Positions 1 to 7,253 of a stretch of DNA of 34,264 nucleotides are shown here, one piece after another. How positions within the stretch are numbered: the first letter of the stretch is position 1; the number at the start of each line of letters is the position of its first letter. This stretch comes from 2-02-FULL-66-22 sp964576535 (GTDB lineage: Bacteria > Methylomirabilota > Methylomirabilia > Methylomirabilales > 2-02-FULL-66-22), in assembly GCA_964576535.1 (NCBI GenBank), contig CAZNWB010000034.1:1-34264 (forward strand), written 5' to 3'. A program made the position numbers and the translations under genes. The notes under the pieces are model-generated. The model ran no database searches. It was not told the origin of the DNA and was given only the letters and a program-made list of their open reading frames with translations.

Positions 1-2
1 TT

Positions 3-476
3 CTCATCATCCTGCAAGCGGCGCCCATGGCCGCGATCATCCCGATGATCACCTACATCTACGGAATCGGCCTCACGGCAAAAGTGCTGGCCGTCGTCTT
101 CCTGGCGGCGCCGGTGATCGTGATGAACTCCTACAAGGGGATCCGCAACACGAATCCGTCCCTGATCCAGATGTGCCGGGCCTTCCTGGGGACCCGCTCC
201 CAGGAGGTGATGAAGATCATCCTGCCCCACGCCGGTGCCTTGATCTTCGCCGGGCTCCGGCTGGGGCTGGCCATGGGATTCATCGGGGTGGTGATCGCCG
301 AGCTGCTCATCACGCCGACGGGGGTCGGCGACCTGATCACCTATCACGGCTCCGTGGCCGACTACCCCGAGATGTTTGCCGCGGTGGCCTCCATCATCCT
401 GGTGGCGGCCGTGACCATCCACGGCCTGGAGCGGCTGGAGCGGCGGCTGTTTCCTCCCGAGGCGCGAGGGGCCTAG
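3..476 (+). CDS. NitT/TauT-type ABC transporter permease (5' partial)
   Basis: Inner-membrane permease subunit of an SsuC/TauC-like ABC importer. The reading frame is open from the window edge, so the N-terminus lies upstream; about 157 residues are visible. They contain hydrophobic helices and the binding-protein-dependent transport motif region around the cytoplasmic loop that docks the ATPase (CRAFLGTRSQEVMKIILP, then a conserved GLRLGLAMGFIGVVIAEL segment and an LITPTGVGDLI stretch), all typical of this family. It ends with TAG two bases before the GTG of the ATPase gene, so the two are translationally close. A second, different permease follows the ATPase. A periplasmic binding protein is expected upstream of the window. 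The substrate cannot be told from the sequence; sulfonates, nitrate, thiamine precursors or riboflavin-like compounds are all carried by relatives. Confidence 0.9.
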   Translation, partial: LIILQAAPMAAIIPMITYIYGIGLTAKVLAVVFLAAPVIVMNSYKGIRNTNPSLIQMCRAFLGTRSQEVMKIILPHAGALIFAGLRLGLAMGFIGVVIAELLITPTGVGDLITYHGSVADYPEMFAAVASIILVAAVTIHGLERLERRLFPPEARGA

Positions 477-478
477 CG

Positions 479-1246
479 GTGTCGCCTGACGCGATCGTCG
501 AGGTGAGAGGCGTCGGCAAGACGTACGAGGGCGGGGTCGAAGCCCTTCGGGAGGTGACCACGGCCTTCCCCCGGGGAAAGCTCTGCACCCTCCTGGGTCC
601 GAGCGGATGCGGCAAGACGACCCTCCTCAAGATCATCGGGGGACTGATCCCGCCGACGACGGGCGAGGTGTGGGTGAAGGGAAAGAAAGTGGATGGCCCG
701 GGGCCCGAGCGCGCCTTCGTCTTCCAGGACTTCGCCCTCCTCCCGTGGGCCAGTGTCCTCCGGAACGTGGCCTTCGGTCTGGAGCTTCGCGGGGTTCCCC
801 GGGAGCAGCGCGACGAGGTCGCGCGGAAGCAGATCGCCGAGATGGGACTCGGCGGGTTCGAATCCAGTTATCCGCACCAGCTCTCGGGCGGGATGCGCCA
901 GCGGGTGGGCCTCGCCCGCGCCCTGGCGGTGGATGCCGACATCATCCTGATGGACGAGCCGTTCTCCTCGGTGGACGAGCAGACGCGGCGGAAGTTCCAG
1001 GAGGACCTGCTCGACCTGCTGCGGCACCACCAGAAGACCGTGATCTTCGTGACCCACAGCATCGAGGAGGCGGCGTATCTCTCGGACCAGATCGTCCTCC
1101 TCTCACCGCGACCGGGCACGGTGTCCAGGATCGTCCACCTGGACATCGAACGCGGCCGGAGGAGCCCCGACGAGATCCGGCGGGACAAGAGCTACCTGGA
1201 TACCGTGGATGAAATCTGGCGGGTCCTGAAACAGTACGTCACCTGA
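479..1246 (+). CDS. NitT/TauT-type ABC transporter ATP-binding protein
   Basis: Cytoplasmic ATPase of the importer, 255 aa, the usual length for SsuB/TauB relatives. Visible motifs in order: Walker A GPSGCGKTT (about residues 40-48), Q-loop in VFQDFALLPW, ABC signature LSGGMRQR (about 138-145), Walker B ILMDEPFSSVD (about 158-168) and the switch histidine in IFVTHS (about 193). The GTG at 479 is chosen because it gives the standard family N-terminus (DAIVEVRGVGKTYEG) and lies 2 nt after the upstream permease stop. The frame stays open further upstream but that part overlaps the permease in another frame. It sits between two permease genes, so it probably powers a heteromeric membrane pair. 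No substrate can be assigned. Confidence 0.96.
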   Translation: MSPDAIVEVRGVGKTYEGGVEALREVTTAFPRGKLCTLLGPSGCGKTTLLKIIGGLIPPTTGEVWVKGKKVDGPGPERAFVFQDFALLPWASVLRNVAFGLELRGVPREQRDEVARKQIAEMGLGGFESSYPHQLSGGMRQRVGLARALAVDADIILMDEPFSSVDEQTRRKFQEDLLDLLRHHQKTVIFVTHSIEEAAYLSDQIVLLSPRPGTVSRIVHLDIERGRRSPDEIRRDKSYLDTVDEIWRVLKQYVT

Positions 1247-1258
1247 GCAGGGCGCCCC

Positions 1259-2011
1259 ATGCTGTTCTTGGGCAAGCGAATCCCCGTGGGCTTCTCCCTG
1301 GTGGCCTGGCTCCTGGTGTGGGAGTTGGTCGGGCGAGCGAACCTCTCGACGATCTTCCCGCCCTTCTCCCGGATCCTGGTCGCGGGGATCGCCATCCTGC
1401 CGACCGGGAAGTTCAGCCAGGCGGCCCGGATCTCGCTGCGGTCCTTTGCCGTGGGCATGGCGCTGGCGCTGCTTCTCGGCATCCCCCTGGGGGTGCTGAT
1501 GGCCCGGTCGAAGGGCGTCGGAAGGATCCTGGGGACCTGGGTGAACGTCTTCGTGAGCGCCCCAATCTCCGCGCTGGTGCCCATCCTGATGGGGGTGATC
1601 GGCATCGGCGAGACTACCGTGGTGGTGACGGTGTTCCTGTTTGCGGTCTTCGTCATCATCCTGGATACCCAGGTCGGGGTCCAGAATGCCGACCGGTCGC
1701 TGGTGGAGATGGCCCGGGCCTTCGGCGCGCGGCGACACCAGGTCTACACCAAGGTGCTGGTGCAGAGCGCCCTGCCCGAAATCCTGGCGGGCGTCCGCCT
1801 CGGCGCGATCCGCGGCGTGAAGGGGGTGGTGATCGGCCAGCTCCTCATCTCCATCATCGGCGTGGGCGAACTCTTCGAGCTGTACTCGAAGCACTTCCTG
1901 ATGGAGGAGTTCTGGGCCCTCGTGATCGTGGTATTCGCCTTCGCCTTTCTCATGTCCGAGGCCGTCGCCTTCCTGGAACGCCGGGTGGAGTACTACGCCA
2001 GCGCCCGATAG
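1259..2011 (+). CDS. NitT/TauT-type ABC transporter permease, second subunit
   Basis: Inner-membrane permease of 250 aa with about six hydrophobic segments. The ATPase-docking loop is visible as EMARAFGARRHQVYTKVLVQ followed by ALPEILAGVRLGAIRGVKGVVIGQL and the IIGVGELFELYS region. It begins 12 nt after the ATPase stop and shares only family-level likeness with the partial permease at the window start, so the complex would have two different membrane subunits rather than a homodimer. The gene closes the transporter operon; the next gene starts 89 nt downstream and has an unrelated job. Confidence 0.94.
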   Translation: MLFLGKRIPVGFSLVAWLLVWELVGRANLSTIFPPFSRILVAGIAILPTGKFSQAARISLRSFAVGMALALLLGIPLGVLMARSKGVGRILGTWVNVFVSAPISALVPILMGVIGIGETTVVVTVFLFAVFVIILDTQVGVQNADRSLVEMARAFGARRHQVYTKVLVQSALPEILAGVRLGAIRGVKGVVIGQLLISIIGVGELFELYSKHFLMEEFWALVIVVFAFAFLMSEAVAFLERRVEYYASAR

Positions 2012-2100
2012 GAGCGCGTGTCGCGCGGTGAGGGTTCTGAACACGGAGCGGGGAAGACAGGAACAGAGGTCGCGGCCGAGACGTGAGGGGGAAGAGTCCA

Positions 2101-2445
2101 ATGAGTCTGGCTGACATGAAGTGCGTGCCGTGTCGCGGTGGCACGCCACCGATGGAACGATTGAAGACCGAGGAGCTGCTGACGCAACTGTCACCGGGCT
2201 GGCGCCTGAATCCGGAGGGGCACCTGGAGCGGGTGTACCCATTCAAGAACTTCGCCCAGGCCCTGGAGTTCGCCAACCAGGTGGGAGCCATCGCCGAGGC
2301 GGAGGGCCACCATCCCGATCTTCACATTTCCTGGGGCAAGTGCCGGGTCGAGATCTGGACCCACAAGATCCAGGGGCTCACGGAAAGCGATTTTTACCTC
2401 GCCGCCAAGGCCGATCGCGCCTTCGAGTCCATGCCCAAGGCCGCC
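2101..2445 (+). CDS. Pterin-4a-carbinolamine dehydratase (3' end lost in gap)
   Basis: Small cytosolic enzyme of the DCoH/PhhB family, which dehydrates 4a-hydroxytetrahydropterin and, in many bacteria that lack phenylalanine hydroxylase, has an uncertain role linked to folate or molybdopterin chemistry. The 115 visible residues carry the family N-terminus KCVPCRGGTPPM, the paired active-site histidines in EGHHPDLHISW and the third histidine region in VEIWTHKIQGLTESD, so most of the protein is present; relatives end within about 10 residues of the point where the N gap begins. ATG at 2101 is preceded by a purine-rich GAGGGGGAAGAG. No phenylalanine hydroxylase gene is nearby. The gene converges on the MFS gene across the gap. 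Confidence 0.93.
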
Positions 2446-2545
2446 NNNNNNNNNNNNNNNNNNNNNNNNNNNNNNNNNNNNNNNNNNNNNNNNNNNNNNN
2501 NNNNNNNNNNNNNNNNNNNNNNNNNNNNNNNNNNNNNNNNNNNNN
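2446..2545. other. Assembly gap (100 N)
   Basis: One hundred N, a conventional placeholder for unknown length. It removes the end of the dehydratase gene and the spacer between two convergent genes; the MFS stop codon begins at the first base after the gap. Convergent spacers commonly hold a terminator hairpin, which may be why the assembly broke. Confidence 0.99.
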
Positions 2546-3739
2546 TTAGCTGGCGCGGGACGGTCCACCCAAAACCGGCAGGCGAAGGAAGGGGGCAAGG
2601 GGGATCGTGCCGAGGACCCAGAGACCGATGAGGGCGAGCGTCCGCGGCACGCCGAACCAGTCGGACAGGACGCCATAGACGGCCGGCGCCAGTGCGCCGG
2701 AGCCGATGCCGATCGTGTAGAAGAGGCCGTAGGCGCGGGACCGTCGCTCAGGCACGACCAGATCCGCCACGCTGCCGTACAGGACCGACGAGGTTCCATT
2801 CAGGGCCACCCCCAGGAGGGGCAGCAACACCAACGCCGGTCTGAGGGGCAGGGCCAGCAGGGCGAGGACGCCGAGCCCCGTGGCGGCCTCGGTGAGAACG
2901 ACGGTGCGGATGATCCCCAGCCGCTCTCCGGCGACGCCGCAGATGAATTTCCCCACGGCACCTCCCGTGAACAACAGCCCCAGTGCCACCCCCACCGTTT
3001 CCACCGTTCCCCCCTTGGCCAGCAAGAGGAAGGGGAGGTACGTAAGAAACGAGGTGCGGGTACTGCTGTCGATACTGTGGATGGCCGACAGGACCGCAAA
3101 GCCGCGCCCATCGCGAATGCCCCAGCCGGAACCCGCGGCGCCGGCAGCCGGGCCGGCTCTCTCGCCCGCCGGGTGGACGGCGAGGCGCGTGAGGATGATC
3201 AGGATCGCGAGGGCCGAGGCCAGGATGAGAACGCCGATGCCCCGGCTCGCCCAGCGCCACCCGGCCCAAGCGGTGATCAGGGCGACCCCGGTCGGCAGGA
3301 TGATCTTCCCCAGGTCCCCGGCGAAGTTGTAGGTTCCCAGCGCGATCCGCCGGGGCCCCTCCTCGTACACCCGGGACACCAGCGCGGAGGACAAGGGATG
3401 CTGCACGGCTGAGCCCATGCCGGCAATCAGCAGGAACAGGAGGAGCGACAGGAAGCCGTTTGCCGTGCCGAGGGCGAAGAAGCCCAGCGCAGCCACGGCG
3501 GTTCCCACCGCCAGGAGGCGCGCCTCTCCCCAGCGTTCCGCCAGGAACCCGGCCGGGATCTGGAAGAGCGCGAGCGCCCCGGAGTATCCTGTCTTGAGAA
3601 GCCCGACCTGGGCGAAGGAGAAGGAGAATGCCCGCGCCCAGACGGGGAAGATGACATACAGGAGATCGGAAAGGCCGTCGTGGAGGAGGTGAGCGGCGCA
3701 GGCGGTCAGGAGGGTCGCCCGGGCGCGAGGCTGGTTCAT
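2546..3739 (-). CDS. Major facilitator superfamily transporter
   Basis: Inner-membrane carrier of 397 aa with about twelve hydrophobic helices in two sets of six. The N-terminal half shows the MFS loop 2-3 region around ALFQIPAGFLAERWGEARLL, which fits the G-x-x-x-D/E-R motif. The protein is of the drug/sugar-type MFS length and has no soluble domain. Start ATG at 3739 begins MNQPRARATLLTACAAHLLH; there is no Shine-Dalgarno just upstream, but a promoter-like pair at 3747-3776 would place the transcript start almost at the ATG, so translation may be leaderless. It is divergent from the haloacid dehalogenase gene, which suggests, without proof, that it could move a related organic acid. Substrate unknown. 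Confidence 0.92.
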   Translation of the reverse strand: MNQPRARATLLTACAAHLLHDGLSDLLYVIFPVWARAFSFSFAQVGLLKTGYSGALALFQIPAGFLAERWGEARLLAVGTAVAALGFFALGTANGFLSLLLFLLIAGMGSAVQHPLSSALVSRVYEEGPRRIALGTYNFAGDLGKIILPTGVALITAWAGWRWASRGIGVLILASALAILIILTRLAVHPAGERAGPAAGAAGSGWGIRDGRGFAVLSAIHSIDSSTRTSFLTYLPFLLLAKGGTVETVGVALGLLFTGGAVGKFICGVAGERLGIIRTVVLTEAATGLGVLALLALPLRPALVLLPLLGVALNGTSSVLYGSVADLVVPERRSRAYGLFYTIGIGSGALAPAVYGVLSDWFGVPRTLALIGLWVLGTIPLAPFLRLPVLGGPSRAS

Positions 3740-3746
3740 GCACAGG

Positions 3747-3776
3747 ATTGTTTCAAGTCCTATGGGATTCTGTCAA
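3747..3776 (-). promoter_or_regulatory. Possible promoter for the MFS gene
   Basis: On the minus strand TTGACA (3776-3771) is followed after 18 nt by AACAAT (3752-3747). A start about 7 nt further would be at or next to the ATG at 3739, consistent with the missing ribosome-binding site. The -35 hexamer abuts the inverted repeat at 3777-3803. The -10 match is only four of six. Confidence 0.4.
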
Positions 3777-3803
3777 GGGCGCATCCGCACTAGCGGTGCG
3801 CCC
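3777..3803. repeat. Strong inverted repeat between divergent genes
   Basis: GGGCGCA (3777-3783), a bulged T, CCGC (3785-3788), loop ACTA, GCGG (3793-3796), TGCGCCC (3797-3803): 11 base pairs in 27 nt. It lies in the divergent promoter region of the MFS and haloacid dehalogenase genes and touches the possible MFS -35 box. It could be an operator for a dimeric repressor or an RNA hairpin in the dehalogenase leader; the sequence alone does not decide. There is no T-run. Confidence 0.6.
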
Positions 3804-3866
3804 CCGCATGGGCGGCCTCCGACCTTGCGGCGTCATCGTGGACGATCGTTGTCGGGAGGGATCCCC

Positions 3867-4538
3867 ATGCCGGACATCCGGGCTTTCGTGTTCGACGCCT
3901 ATGGCACGCTCTTCGACGTCCACTCTGTGGTGGACGCCTGCCGTGAGGTCACGGCCGATCCCGAGGCCTTGAGTCGCGAATGGCGGGCAAAGCAACTGGA
4001 GTACACATGGCTTCGAGCCCTCATGGGGCGGTACGAGGACTTCTGGGAGGTCACCCGGGCCGCCCTTCGCTTTGCGGTGAAGCGATTGACGCTGAACGCC
4101 ACCGAGGCACAGGTGGACCGCGTCATGGCGGCGTACCTCTCCCTGAGCGCCTTTCCGGAAGTCCGCGAGACTCTCAAGAAACTCTACCCGCGATTCACCA
4201 CGGCCATCCTCTCCAACGGATCGCCCCGGATGCTTCAGGCGACGGTCGAAAGCAGCGGCCTGACGCCTTTCCTTCATCATGTGCTCAGCGTGGACGCCTG
4301 CCAGACCTACAAGCCGAATCCCGTCGTGTACGCCTTGGCCCCCGAGGTCTTGGGGATAGCCAAGAGCACCATCGCGTTCGTGTCGTCCAACTCCTTCGAT
4401 GTCATCGGGGCCAAGGCCTTCGGCTTCCGGGTCGTCTGGTGCAATCGGGCTCGGGCGCCGCTGGATGAGCTGGGTTTCTCCCCGGACATCACCGTCGCTC
4501 GCCTGGACGAGATTCCCGGTGCCTTCGGGCTCACGTGA
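3867..4538 (+). CDS. Haloacid dehalogenase, type II (L-2-haloacid dehalogenase-like)
   Basis: Cytosolic HAD hydrolase of 223 aa (characterised L-2-haloacid dehalogenases are about 230). Every key residue of that family is present at nearly the same spacing: nucleophile Asp10 and Thr14 in FDAYGTLFDVHS, Arg40, Ser116 and Asn117 in LSNGSP, Lys149 and Tyr155 in YKPNPVVY, and Ser173, Asn175, Asp178 in FVSSNSFD. The reaction in the family is hydrolysis of 2-haloalkanoic acids with inversion to 2-hydroxy acids. ATG at 3867 is preceded by GGGAGGG at 3854-3860 and gives the family N-terminus; upstream in-frame codons are not supported. Divergent from an MFS carrier. Many environmental members have never been tested on halogenated substrates, so a related phosphatase-free hydrolase role remains possible. 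Confidence 0.93.
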   Translation: MPDIRAFVFDAYGTLFDVHSVVDACREVTADPEALSREWRAKQLEYTWLRALMGRYEDFWEVTRAALRFAVKRLTLNATEAQVDRVMAAYLSLSAFPEVRETLKKLYPRFTTAILSNGSPRMLQATVESSGLTPFLHHVLSVDACQTYKPNPVVYALAPEVLGIAKSTIAFVSSNSFDVIGAKAFGFRVVWCNRARAPLDELGFSPDITVARLDEIPGAFGLT

Positions 4539-4580
4539 GGCGAGGAGGGTGCAGGGTGAGGAGGTTCCCGACCGAAGAGG

Positions 4581-4612
4581 AGCGTACGAGAGTACGAATG
4601 TACGATCGTACG
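4581..4612. repeat. Tandem 8-nt GTACGA array with dyad symmetry
   Basis: Four consecutive 8-mers: GCGTACGA, GAGTACGA, ATGTACGA, TCGTACGC. The first and last are perfect reverse complements, so the whole array is an inverted repeat as well as a tandem one. It lies about 30 nt upstream of the promoter at 4643-4671. It may be a regulator-binding site of the secretin-like gene or a short member of the tandem-unit hairpin class seen elsewhere in this window. Confidence 0.7.
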
Positions 4613-4642
4613 CGGGCACAGCATGGCGTGCCTGGACGCGGG

Positions 4643-4671
4643 TTGACTTTCAGGGACCCTCCCTCTATTCT
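4643..4671 (+). promoter_or_regulatory. Sigma-70-type promoter of the secretin-like gene
   Basis: TTGACT (4643-4648), 17-nt spacer, TATTCT (4666-4671). The predicted transcript start is near 4678, which leaves a leader of about 37 nt to the ATG at 4715 and rules against the in-frame ATG at 4676 as the start. Confidence 0.7.
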
Positions 4672-4714
4672 GCCAATGTTGTTCTTCGGGGTTGTTCAAC
4701 GGAGCACGGCCGGG

Positions 4715-5386
4715 ATGCGTCGAGCATCGTTGGGGCTGATTCTGGGCTGGCTCGTCCTTTTTGGGTCCTGGGCGGATGCCCAGACAGGCCTGATCCCGCC
4801 TCCGCCAGGCCATGTGAAAGTCACGGTGGAATTCCGTCAGGCGAGCCAGAGCACCCAGGGTGGCATCGAGCTGAAAGGCACGGGACCGGGCGGGACGGTC
4901 ATCCAGGTGGACCCCAAGGGGGTCACCGGATCGGCCCGCGTCCAGGCCCAAGAGTCACAACGGACCGTTCGCAGAAGCGTCGGATCGTTCCTGATCGTTC
5001 AGGACGGGGGAGAGGCGCGCCTGACGGTGGCGGAGCAGGTTCCCGAGGTTGTCTGGTTCCAGCAGTACGCGCTCCGGCACAACTACATCACCGCGGCGGT
5101 CGTATTCCGGCAGGTGGGGACGTTTCTGGCCGTCCGGCCGACCATCCTTCCCAACAAGCGGATACGCCTGAAGGTGACGCCGCAGATCAGCTACCGGAGC
5201 GACCAGGGGGATGGTTCGGTCGAGTTGGTGGAGGCCTCGACCGAGGTGGTGGTGCAGAGCGGGCAGCCGGTCACCATCGGCGGTTCCGAGCAGAGCGGTG
5301 AGGTAACACGGCAGTTCCTCATCGGGTACGAACGGGCGAATCGAACAGGGCAAGTGACCCTGATGCTGACGGCGGAGAGTCCATGA
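4715..5386 (+). CDS. Exported protein with secretin-like C-terminal domain
   Basis: 223 aa. A Sec signal peptide is clear: MRRASLGLIL, hydrophobic core, then an ADA|Q cleavage site near residue 22. The C-terminal third (FLAVRPTILPNKRIRLKVTP, then STEVVVQSGQPVTIGG) follows the pattern of the last strands of the secretin domain of type II/III secretion and type IV pilus outer-membrane channels, where a V-x-P-x-I strand and a V-x-x-G-Q-x-x-x-I-G-G turn recur. It is much shorter than true secretins, lacks recognisable N0/N1 domains, and no secretion or pilus genes are adjacent, so it may be a stand-alone envelope protein. Start chosen for the signal peptide and the promoter upstream. Its stop overlaps the next start as ATGA. 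Confidence 0.75.
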   Translation: MRRASLGLILGWLVLFGSWADAQTGLIPPPPGHVKVTVEFRQASQSTQGGIELKGTGPGGTVIQVDPKGVTGSARVQAQESQRTVRRSVGSFLIVQDGGEARLTVAEQVPEVVWFQQYALRHNYITAAVVFRQVGTFLAVRPTILPNKRIRLKVTPQISYRSDQGDGSVELVEASTEVVVQSGQPVTIGGSEQSGEVTRQFLIGYERANRTGQVTLMLTAESP

Positions 5387-5526
5387 GTGACGGCGCCGAT
5401 TCCGAAAAGGCCTCGAACCCGGCCTCGGACCTGACCGGGCAGGAGACGGCGCCTTCCTGGCTGGAGGCGTTGAACGGGTTTCTGGAGCGCGTCTACCTCC
5501 AGGCGGATGTGTCCACCGGGTGCTGA
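5383..5526 (+). CDS. Small hypothetical protein, translationally coupled
   Basis: A 47-codon frame whose ATG overlaps the stop of the secretin-like gene as ATGA, the usual sign of translational coupling. It encodes an acidic Ser/Ala/Asp-rich N-terminal half followed by a short amphipathic stretch (SWLEALNGFLERVYLQAD) and ends in Cys. No signal peptide, membrane segment or known motif. The precise overlap and the helical C-terminal stretch favour a real peptide, perhaps a partner of the exported protein, but the length makes chance hard to exclude. Function unknown. Confidence 0.5.
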   Translation: MSDGADSEKASNPASDLTGQETAPSWLEALNGFLERVYLQADVSTGC

Positions 5527-5676
5527 CCACCGTAAGGGAGCGCGGGCGGTCTGCCTGCGTTGCGAACCTGGGGAGATACGAGGCGTGCGGGCCCACTCTG
5601 CTGAGGGGGAGCAAGACATACGCGGCAGGTCTCGAGTACCGACGGTCCCCAGACAAGGAGTTGAATGGAGGCTGAC

Positions 5677-6108
5677 ATGGCGACGTTGAAGACGCGGGGG
5701 TTTCAGCGGCAGGTCCTTGGCAAGTTGCGGGAGTACGAAGGACACCTCAAGCGCCTCGAAGGGCAGCTCATGATCCTGCGGGGTCGGGCCGAGCGCGCCA
5801 CCGGGGAGGGCCAGGTGAAGCTTGGGCAGGTCCTGGCGGATGTCGAGCGTGAGGCCGAGGGGATGCGGGCCGCCGGGCGCGCCGCCCTGGATGGGTTGGA
5901 GCGCGCAGTGGCAGCCGGGCAGGCATTCCTGGACCAGATGAAAGGCCGGCTGGCAGAGGTGGAGGGGCTCGCCCCTACCGTCGTGGCCAAGGGTCGGGAG
6001 GTGGTCCGCCGCGCGACGATCGAGGCCAAGGCCCTGCGCCATGGGGTGAAGGTGGGCCTGCGCGTGGCCCGTCGCGCCTCCAAGCGGGCCAAGGCCGGCA
6101 AGTCCTGA
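5677..6108 (+). CDS. Coiled-coil protein with basic C-terminus
   Basis: 143 aa, almost wholly predicted helical: long Ala/Glu/Arg/Leu-rich stretches with heptad character (LREYEGHLKRLEGQLMILRG, then EREAEGMRAAGRAALDGLER) and a strongly basic end (RVARRASKRAKAGKS). No signal peptide or transmembrane helix. Composition recalls phasin-like, apolipoprotein-like or nucleoid-binding helical proteins, but no family can be named. GGAGG at 5668-5672, five bases before ATG 5677, supports this start; an in-frame ATG at 5665 with AAGGAG at 5655-5660 is nearly as good and would add four residues. The 150-nt spacer before it holds nothing recognisable. Function unknown. Confidence 0.7.
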   Translation: MATLKTRGFQRQVLGKLREYEGHLKRLEGQLMILRGRAERATGEGQVKLGQVLADVEREAEGMRAAGRAALDGLERAVAAGQAFLDQMKGRLAEVEGLAPTVVAKGREVVRRATIEAKALRHGVKVGLRVARRASKRAKAGKS

Positions 6109-6269
6109 CGAACGGGTTCACCTTTCAGCCCTGCATCTCTTTTCACGAACCGCTGTCCAGGTTTCTCCCGGGGGAGGCCATGGACCTCGTCCCGCCAGAC
6201 CGACCTATGATCCCGGTCATGGCCGAACGGCCAGCAGCGGCCTAGGGTGAGCGGGGAAGGAGCGAGGGA

Positions 6270-7100
6270 TTGCCCGTGGACATCGGTCGACCGATCGTCC
6301 CCAAGGAACACGGGGCTTGGGCGGTCGTCTATGGAGCCTTCCTGGCGGGCGTGGGTGTCGCCGGGCAGGTGACGCTGCCGGTCATCCTGTTCCTCGCCGG
6401 GGTCACGGCCGCCGCCTTTGCGAACGGTCCCTTCGCCATCCTCATCCGCTCCACCCCCGGCCAGGGGGACCCGGAGCGCCGGCGGCGGGCCCTCGCGTGG
6501 CTCCTGCTGTACGGGGCGGCAGCGGTACTCGCGTTCGGGCCGCTCCTGATCGCCTTTCAGATGACCTTCCTTCTCCCGTTCGGGATGGGGGCCGTCTTCT
6601 TCCTGCTCCTGCGGGCATTCCTGATCCGGGGGCGTGATGACCGAACGCTGGCCGGGCAACTCGTCGGGACGGCCGGGCTCAGCATGGTGGGACCGGCGGC
6701 CCACGCGGTGGCCGTGGGAGCGGTCCGGCCCGTGGGTGCAGTGCTGTGGCTGCTCCTCTTCCTCTTTTTCGCCAGCGGCGTGTTCTACGTCCGGATGCGG
6801 ATTCACGCCATGGTCGCCCACCGGCGGGGAGTGCCCGCGCCGTCGAATCCCGCCGTGTGGTCCTGCGTGGTCTACCATGTGGTGCTCTTCGTGGTGGTCC
6901 CTTCGCTCGTCATGGGCAAACTCATCCCGTGGCCGGTCCTCCTGGCGTTCGCTCCCGCGCTGTGGCGCGCCGCCGCGGGCCTGCGGCGGGAAGATTCCCG
7001 CCTGGACGTGCGCCGTCTCGGCTGGTCCGAGGTGGCCGTGGCGACCGCCTTCGTCCTCCTCCTGATCGCCGCCTTCCGGATCGTCCCTCCAGCCGGCTGA
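6270..7100 (+). CDS. YwiC-like multipass membrane protein
   Basis: 276 aa with about eight hydrophobic segments. The N-terminal VPKEHGAWA motif and the short charged loop with a RIHAMVAHRRGVP-type sequence are characteristic of the YwiC-like family, inner-membrane proteins of unknown biochemical function sometimes found beside nitrate-respiration genes, none of which are here. The start is either TTG 6270, seven bases after AAGGAG, or GTG 6276, seven bases after GAGGG; both give nearly the same protein. Stands alone: 161 nt of spacer before it (with a GGCCGAACGGCC palindrome near 6223) and a promoter-like region for der after it. Confidence 0.85.
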   Translation: MPVDIGRPIVPKEHGAWAVVYGAFLAGVGVAGQVTLPVILFLAGVTAAAFANGPFAILIRSTPGQGDPERRRRALAWLLLYGAAAVLAFGPLLIAFQMTFLLPFGMGAVFFLLLRAFLIRGRDDRTLAGQLVGTAGLSMVGPAAHAVAVGAVRPVGAVLWLLLFLFFASGVFYVRMRIHAMVAHRRGVPAPSNPAVWSCVVYHVVLFVVVPSLVMGKLIPWPVLLAFAPALWRAAAGLRREDSRLDVRRLGWSEVAVATAFVLLLIAAFRIVPPAG

Positions 7101-7144
7101 ATCAAGTCCATAAAGCTATAAAGGCCTGACCCCACGCTCGTGAA

Positions 7145-7172
7145 TTGACAATCTATATAAATGATGTAGACA
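7145..7172 (+). promoter_or_regulatory. Possible promoter of der
   Basis: A perfect TTGACA at 7145-7150 in an unusually A/T-rich patch (7143-7172), with a weak TAGACA 16 nt later at 7167-7172. The local drop in G+C and the position about 80 nt before the der start favour a promoter, but the -10 element is poor. Confidence 0.4.
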
Positions 7173-7253
7173 CGACCCCGAGGCAGGATGGGTCGGGGTT
7201 TGTGGAGGGGGGTGTTCTGTGATACAAGTCCGCCCGGAGGGAGGCAAGTCAGC

